Source: Timema cristinae (lineage: Eukaryota; Arthropoda; Insecta; Phasmatodea; Timematidae). Taken from it: 64,000 nt of DNA. The notes under the pieces are model-generated. The model was not told where the DNA came from and made no database searches. It saw nothing but the letters and a program-made list of their open reading frames with translations. The number at the start of each line of letters is the position of its first letter. The first letter of the stretch is position 1. Shown here piece after piece: positions 57,526 through 64,000 of this stretch. The position numbers and the translations under genes are program-made. The stretch spans positions 49,286,704-49,350,703 of the forward strand of contig JBCFYV010011164.1 in NCBI GenBank assembly GCA_039000515.1. Reading direction: 5' to 3'.

Positions 57526-58335
57526 GTTCTAGGTCTTGTTGAGTGGTGTTAGGCTTACTTCTTTAGGTTAATCTAGTTTGTAAGTCGTATGCTAATATAA
57601 TTTGAGTCTTTATAAAGTGGTTGGTTTTGTAGTTTTAGGCCTTACTGTCCTAGGTGAAGTTAGCTTGTAAGTCGTGCGCTGATATAATCTTTGTGACTTT
57701 CTAAAAGTTCACGTGAAATATCACAATCAAAAATGCATTTACAGACTTGGGGATAAAAACTCGGCCGTAACATGACAAACTTAGCGTCGCCAAACTTGAT
57801 TACACATCTTTGAAGAATGATACAGACTCATAGCCCCCAAGACTCCCCCACCCACCCCCTAATAAACTGTGATGCTGAATTCGATACAAATGTACACATC
57901 CTAATTGCATTTCAAAATCTCCGTCTGTAGTTTCTTCTCATTAACCCCTCCCTACCTCCACTTTTCCCAGACCCATTTCCTATCGAATCTGAACTGAACT
58001 TTAATTACTGCGCATTGAAACTTGACTGAACAGATGGCAGAAGGCACTAGAACTTGAAATTAACAAGTTCAAAAACTTAATTAAATCATATCAAGATTAC
58101 CTGGCAAGTTGGGTCTTCATTTTGGTAACAATTAAATTCAAGAGAACTTTGTTTAGCTTGTCTCGGTATCGGCGATTTAGAATGGGGGGAAATTTCTCGG
58201 CGCTTGGTAACAGAAGAAAGTAGCTCTAAGATTTTATCCACCCTCTATCCTTAGATAATATATTGATAACCTTGGGGTTAGACTAACAAACAAACAAAAT
58301 AAGAGACAACACTACAACCAATTATTATTATTAAT
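57526..58335. other. SerT intron, nothing recognised
   Basis: No exon, tRNA-like box or repeat recognised. Confidence 0.4.
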
Positions 58336-58575
58336 TATTTTCGCAGCGTTTTATCTCCTGTTCGAGTTATAAGCATACACTAATTCCGACAGTGGAATCG
58401 GGATCAGTAAGGCGTAGTCTTAGAGGAAATTTACCCGCATTTGCGTGGAGGGAGAATGGGAAACCATTTATGAAAAACCACCCTCAGTACACCTGAATGG
58501 AATCCTAATCCCGATCTCACTGTCATCGGTAATACAGCCTAATATAAGAGTGATGCATTAGACCATGCAACTAGC
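58336..58575 (-). mobile_element. SINE-A copy
   Basis: Tail ttcgcagcgttttatctcct, body acccgcatttgcgtggaggg, head ttagaccatgcaactagc. Confidence 0.8.
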
Positions 58576-58593
58576 TAATTAAACTTTTTTTTT

Positions 58594-58805
58594 ATGTTCC
58601 ACGCGTCTTACTACCCACTCGGGCTGGCCGCATACTTATACTAATAGGGTAGGTATGAGGAAGGTTGTAATAAATGTACCTACACTTGCGTGGAGAAAGA
58701 GTGGAGAAACCATATAAGGAGAACCCGCATGGTACACACGACCGGGATTCCAGCCCCAGCCTCCCTGCTACAGACAAACCAGACCGGACACCTTTGGAGT
58801 GACAG
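58594..58805 (-). mobile_element. SINE-A copy, variant head
   Basis: Tail cacgcgtcttactacccact, body cttgcgtggagaaagagtgg; head region gaccgggattccagcccc, then a diverged end like that of the copy at 4890. Confidence 0.75.
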
Positions 58806-59900
58806 GGATAGCATCTAACCCTAATATAGAGACCTGAAGATGGCGTTTGTAACATGTTTGAAACATGTAGTCAAGTCAACCTGCCTTTTGGCGTTTAAGG
58901 AGTGAAAATAAACACCAGATAAGGAACGTTTATATATTCAACAACATCTTATTATCAATTATCCCCAATTCTACATAATTCCGGTATAATTAACATCTCT
59001 AACCTTTATTAAATATTTTATGCCTTTATTTCCCTATTCACTTTCATTGGCTTAGTTTTAACTTTTCTTTTGACAATTCTGAATTTATTAACAATATTAC
59101 CTTAAATGTTAATTTTAACACATTGCTAGACCTAACATATCTTCCTTTGTAATGTTTCAATAATTTAATATTAACCTTTGAATATGTGGTTTTTCATGTG
59201 TATTGTATTATCTAATTTTAATATGTTTTCTGTATTTTAACTCTATTGTTCTTTTCTGCTCTATTTCACTCTTTAATAAGATTAAGTTATAAAGTTTTTC
59301 ATTATTTATAGGCTTAGCACTATTCTGTTGTTCAATCTATCTTCTCATCCATGATGTAATATATATTATATTCAGACTTGTTATTATTAATAGTTCATAA
59401 AATTTTTGCTGTCTTTAACTTTCTCCTCATTTAATATCTCTTATTATCTTTTCATTTTTAATTAGTTCCTTTTGTTATTGGCTATTGGGCGTTCCTTGAA
59501 TATTATTAAATACTACCTTGCTTAAGGCTCGTCCCTAAGGAATTATTATAATTATATGTGTATGTATAGCCCGAACAGGTAGTAAGTGAGAAGTAATTGC
59601 AAGTATTTGGTCGGTTAGTAAGTCACGTGCGGAAATAATCAGAGTGTTTAAAAAGTAAACATTAAATAGCCCTAAGATATATGTATATATTTATTTTTTG
59701 CGCTTGAAAAAAAGTAAATATTCTAAATGAATTTGTACATTTTTCTGGTCTTCTCATTTCAAATAATGCTAACGATTCACGTGTATTCCAGTGTCAACTT
59801 TAAAAACGAACAGATAATAGAATTATGGTAGGAAATATACTTTTTTTTTCTGTCAATAATAAATATATTTTACTATATTGTTAGTGTTATTTTAATACTA
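58806..59900. other. SerT intron, AT-rich, nothing recognised
   Basis: Only a short SINE-tail word (tagcccgaacaggtagtaag) at 59567-59586. Confidence 0.4.
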
Positions 59901-59902
59901 GA

Positions 59903-60175
59903 CGCTCTTGGTGGTCCTAGGGTAAAGTGCTCTCCACGTGGCCCGAAGTTCACCGGTTCAAACCCGACTGAGGCCGACGGACTTTTTTACTGAGTGATAA
60001 AAATCCGTGGCACAGCTTCGGACGGGAGGTAAAGTTGTCGTTCTCGTGTCGATTGAGTCAAGTAAAAAAATCCCTGGAAGACACGATATCATTTATCTTT
60101 ACGGTGAAATTTGTAGACATTTTCTCACTCGCTCAGAAAATGGGGAAGGCAACGAGAAACCAAGCTAATTATTAA
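59903..60175 (+). mobile_element. SINE-E copy (tRNA-derived)
   Basis: Head gctcttggtggtcctagggt with B box ccggttcaaacccgactg, body with tccgtggcacagcttcggac and caacgagaaaccaag. Only copy seen in this window, so family status is inferred from the promoter boxes. Confidence 0.55.
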
Positions 60176-60182
60176 TGATTAA

Positions 60183-60356
60183 CTGTCCTCGTAGTATAAT
60201 GGTCAGAGCCCCTGGCTGGTGGTCTGGGTTGAGTCCCAGCTGGTACCGGGGGACTCGAAAGGGGAATAATACCCATGGTCCCTAGGGTTTGTTTGATTAT
60301 GGTTAAGTTAGGTTAAGACCTTCACTGGCTCCACCTCGTAATGTTCACTATCATTA
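60183..60356 (+). mobile_element. SINE-C copy leading into a minisatellite
   Basis: Head tcctcgtagtataatggtca with B box ctgggttgagtcccagct, body ggttaagaccttcactggct, and the tail start at attatcccctcaccatatcg, which continues into the 67-bp array. Confidence 0.75.
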
Positions 60357-61562
60357 TCCCCTCACCATATCGGGCATGGAAAAGCCTCCACAGGTCGGAT
60401 GTATGGTTAGTATTCTCGGGCTTCCCCTCACCATATCGGGGCATGGAAAAGCCTCCACAGGTCGGATGTATGGTTAGTATTCTCGGGGCTTCCCTCACCA
60501 TATCGGGGCATGAAAAGCCTCCACAGGTCGGATGTATGGTTAGTATTCTCGGGCTTCCCTCACCATATCGGGCATGGAAAAGCCTCCACAGGTCGGATGT
60601 ATGGTTAGTATTCTCGGGGCTTCCCTCACCATATCGGGCATGGAAAAGCCTCCACAGGTCGGATGTATGGTTAGTATTCTCGGGCTTCCCCTCACCATAT
60701 CGGGGCATGGAAAAGCCTCCACAGGTCGGATGTATGGTTAGTATTCTCGGGCTTCCCTCACCATATCGGGGCATGGAAAAGCCTCCACAGGTCGGATGTA
60801 TGGTTAGTATTCTCGGGCTTCCCCTCACCATATCGGGGCATGGAAAAGCCTCCACAGGTCGGATGTATGGTTAGTATTCTCGGGCTTCCCCTCACCATAT
60901 CGGGGCATGGAAAAGCCTCCACAGGTCGGATGTATGGTTAGTATTCTCGGGGCTTCCCTCACCATATCGGGCATGGAAAAGCCTCCACAGGTCGGATGTA
61001 TGGTTAGTATTCTCGGGGCTTCCCTCACCATATCGGGCATGGAAAAGCCTCCACAGGTCGGATGTATGGTTAGTATTCTCGGGGCTTCCCCTCACCATAT
61101 CGGGGCATGGAAAAGCCTCCACAGGTCGGATGTATGGTTAGTATTCTCGGGGCTTCCCCTCACCATATCGGGGCATGGAAAAGCCTCCACAGGTCGGATG
61201 TATGGTTAGTATTCTCGGGGCTTCCCTCACCATATCGGGGCATGGAAAAGCCTCCACAGGTCGGATGTATGGTTAGTATTCTCGGGCTTCCCTCACCATA
61301 TCGGGGCATGGAAAAGCCTCACAGGTCGGATGTATGGTTAGTATTCTCGGGCTTCCCCTCACCATATCGGGGCATGGAAAGCCTCCACAGGTCGGATGTA
61401 TGGTTAGTATTCTCGGGGCTTCCCTCACCATATCGGGGCATGGAAAAAGCCTCCACAGGTCGGATGTATGGTTAGTATTCTCGGGCTTCCCCTCACCATA
61501 TCGGGGCATGGAAAAGCCTCCACAGGTCGGATGTATGGTTAGTATTCTCGGGGCTTCCCTCA
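60357..61562 (+). repeat. 67-bp minisatellite derived from SINE-C tail, 18 copies
   Basis: Unit cccctcaccatatcggggca, tggaaaagcctccacaggtc, ggatgtatggttagtattct, cgggctt. 18 occurrences of aggtcggatg. Copies differ almost only in the length of G, C and A runs (cggg or cgggg, ttccc or ttcccc, ggaaa to ggaaaaa). Open frames of up to 177 codons on both strands are by-products. Confidence 0.97.
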
Positions 61563-61861
61563 ACAACGGTACATCAGTACCGTAAACTGAGATACTGATT
61601 GATGTAGTCCAAACATGCCATTAATTACTTGATGACCCTTCTTCCCAAGTATATATGTTCTCCCAATGGAGAGGGTGTGGGTGACACTAACCAGCCGAGG
61701 GTTGAGTGCACGCGCTCTTCCAGATGGATGAGAAAACACATCAAGTCAACTTTCACGCTGCAAACCCTCAATCAATATAATAATACTTGAAAGTAAGCTA
61801 GTTGCTCTTAAGAACTTTAAAAAAAAAAAAAAATGTTATTTCTTTGAAATTTGTACTGTAC
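61563..61861. other. short intron segment after the first visible SerT exon
   Basis: Nothing recognised apart from an A-run near 61819. Confidence 0.4.
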
Positions 61862-61993
61862 CTTTGAGCATAGGACATATTTTCTTCCAGATGGTGAGAC
61901 ATCCGCAGCGGTGATACTGTCCCAGGGCCAGCTCCATGTAGAACAAGGTAGTCCACCGAACACCAACATCAGGCAGTACGGGATCAGAACGCT
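61862..61993 (-). CDS. SerT: SerT exon: end of TM1 region, TM2, start of loop 1
   Basis: First visible exon, between acceptor gttttag (61994-62000) and donor AAAG|gtacag. It carries [15 protein letters not shown] and [19 protein letters not shown], the TM2 signature of SLC6 transporters; the YHRCGC stretch favours SERT. The frame breaks in the middle: CTACCTTGTTC near 61945 lacks one T of the expected TTT (Leu-Phe). Near 61987, GCGTTCTGATC probably lacks one C of TTC-CTG (Ala-Phe-Leu-Ile). With both restored the exon would be 134 bases, starting in phase 2 and ending in phase 1, as expected after the Gly-Gly-Gly end of TM1. The preceding exon is not in the window. The second deletion is less certain, because a Ser-Val-Leu reading is also open. 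Confidence 0.9.
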
Positions 61994-64000
61994 CTAAAAC
62001 CACCGTGGGGGGCTCATGTCAGTTTGATGGGAGACTTGCAACATTTACAAAATAGTTATGTGCCGCCAACACCACCAAAATGTGGTTGACCATTTATTTA
62101 CCATACGGTTTCTGCAATTAGAGATATACGCATTTAATTATGTTAATTAAGTTAAAATGGTAAAGGTAAAATTTATATTAAATGTATCCACATTGAAATC
62201 CATTTAAGGAAATCAACCTCAGTACGGTCGGTATAGATTTGAGCCTCAAATTTCCCGTTACTGGACAACTAGACTATTTGAGCTTTACATTTTAGTAGGT
62301 GTAGTATGTGTGGATGGAAAAAAATAGCTATAACTATTATTATTATTATTATTCATAGGCATTGATAAACCTGTAAACATCAACAAATGGAAGGCATATT
62401 AAAATATATTCAGTATTTTTTACAAATAACATGTCCACCTCACCCCAAATACAAATAAAATCATATATAAATATTAGTTAGGTATAGGCAGTGTATAAAC
62501 CAAATGCCATTATAATAATATATATATATATATATATATATTTTATATATATTGTGGTAAAAAATAAATAAATGTTATATATTATAAATTATAATCTTCT
62601 GTGTCTAGGATCAGTGTCTTCTGAATCTTGTTTACATAACAACAGTTAACGTCAAGATGTATAAAAATTGTGCTATTTGTTGGGCGCCACTCCTAAGATC
62701 TAGGAGAAAAATAATACTCAAAAAAGAAAAAACATTTACCTCGGCTAATTCAGACAGTGGTACGACGACTCTCAATACTCGAGACCACTGGGGAGTACTT
62801 TAAATAAAACATGAACAATTTAAATAAAAATGGATTGTTAAAAATAAAATATAGTTTAGATTACAATAAAAATAAATGTATAAAACAACAATTATTGGAA
62901 CTTTGGTGGGTTTATTATTGCTTCTTTCTTTACCACATCCCAATCCTACCTAGGGAATTCCGGATAGTTATAATTCTAATTTGACAAAATAAATAGTATT
63001 GTTGAAACAAAAAGAAGAAGAGAAAAAATCAATACAATTATTATTTTGACATAAAATTAAATCTTAATTAATTCTCTGATTTAGATAGTCTTTCTGAAAG
63101 TTCTTACATGAATTCTGATATTTGATAAAAGAAAAAAAAAATCGTATGACTTTAAAGTTGAAGAGTTGGCTTGACCTTACCCATGAATTAGTCCATGCTG
63201 AAACACCACCAACTTGAGAAATTTGTTTCACTTTATTAATGTTAACTCGTTCACAATTCTTAAAAAGGTAAACAGTCTAGCTCTTGCATAAACACTTAGC
63301 TTTCCATTTGATACTCACACTTTACAACCATTAATTCATTTAAAAATAAATTAAATTAAGAGCTCCACAGATTTGGCTCCATGTTAGACCAACACCGAGG
63401 AAGAAGACACAGTCTCCTCCAGAAAGTCTTCCAAAATCAAATTTAAAAATATTCTATTTCTCTTCCAAGTCCAAAGAGAAAACTAATATATTAAAACAAA
63501 GGATAAAATGTTGGCTATGGACTAGAGATAAAAATCAAATACAATGCAGGTTTAATATAAATATTGAAATGTATCTTAATGAATGTGAACAATTTTTTCT
63601 TAAAGAATTAAATGATTATTTATAATCTGTCAGAATTGAAAAGCGCGCTAGTTTGGAGTTATTCACAATCTTGCCTTGTTTCCTTTTTTCTTCTTCTTTT
63701 ACAATCACGAGACCCACCGCTCACTTGTTTGACAGATCTGCACATGCGTTAAATAAATCAGGTCGACATTCAAAATAAATGAAAGAAGCGTCAACAAACT
63801 TCTTAGAAGGATAATTAATATGTTTAATAAAAGGTAAGTGTTCTTCCTTAAGTCAAAATTCCTTATTTAAATTATTTAAAACAATGTTATGCGTTGTTCC
63901 TTCCGTCCTTTTATTTTATTGAATGGATGTGAATAGTATTATGTTAGGCCGGCAATACAGCGGCCGAACTTTGAAGTGCTTAATTCCAAACGAAAATAAA
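61994..64000. other. intron or upstream sequence of SerT
   Basis: A very decayed SINE-A-like trace (ccatttaaggaaatcaacct, 62201-62220), a (ta)n tract at 62519-62540 and AT-rich sequence. The TM1 exon was looked for on the minus strand and not found, so it lies beyond 64000. Confidence 0.5.

Noticed and set aside
60322..61585. Long open frames (up to 177 codons) on both strands
   Set aside because: They are produced by the 67-bp array; the peptide repeat changes frame wherever run lengths differ, and both strands are equally open.

Overview
This is animal nuclear DNA, AT-rich and repeat-dense, most likely from an insect with a large genome. The order is uncertain; hemipteran or polyneopteran would fit, but that is inference. 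There is no bacterial gene organisation. The only cellular gene I can support is a serotonin transporter (SerT, SLC6 family) on the minus strand. Ten of its exons lie between 61993 (5' side) and 19034 (stop codon). All have consensus GT/AG borders and compatible phases, and conceptually they encode TM2 and TM4 to TM12 plus the C-terminal tail. The exon(s) for the N-terminus and TM1 are beyond the right edge. The exon(s) for TM3 and extracellular loop 2 were not found between 46075 and 61862; that 15.8 kb intron holds the only assembly gap (100 N, 49766-49865), which is the likeliest place for them. Three of the ten exons need single missing bases restored to be read through. Every site is a short homopolymer, so assembly error is more likely than loss of the gene.

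Layout. 1-19.0 kb lies downstream of SerT. It holds SINE copies, a 30-bp minisatellite (6.0-6.3 kb), a 2.5 kb array of 41-bp monomers (8.9-11.4 kb), a fold-back element (12.7-13.2 kb) and long AT-rich stretches without recognisable genes. 19.0-62.0 kb is SerT. Its introns are packed with tRNA-derived SINEs, hAT-like and Harbinger-like MITEs with visible target-site duplications, fold-back elements, a decayed LINE reverse transcriptase (26.5-27.3 kb), and four minisatellite arrays (93 bp, 44 bp, 63 bp and 67 bp units). 62-64 kb is AT-rich sequence upstream of the first visible exon.

The most unusual structures are these. (1) A 44-bp tandem array is a serial duplication of a SerT exon/intron junction: 13 extra near-copies of the 5' splice site, 12 of which keep a perfect AAG|gtgagt. 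(2) A SINE superfamily in which different tRNA-like heads share one 3' tail. (3) A 67-bp minisatellite that grew out of the 3' end of a different SINE. (4) A 41-bp array with separately homogenised domains. (5) A 51-bp SINE-tail insertion bounded by a 13-bp target-site duplication inside another SINE. Family names SINE-A to SINE-F are provisional labels used only here.
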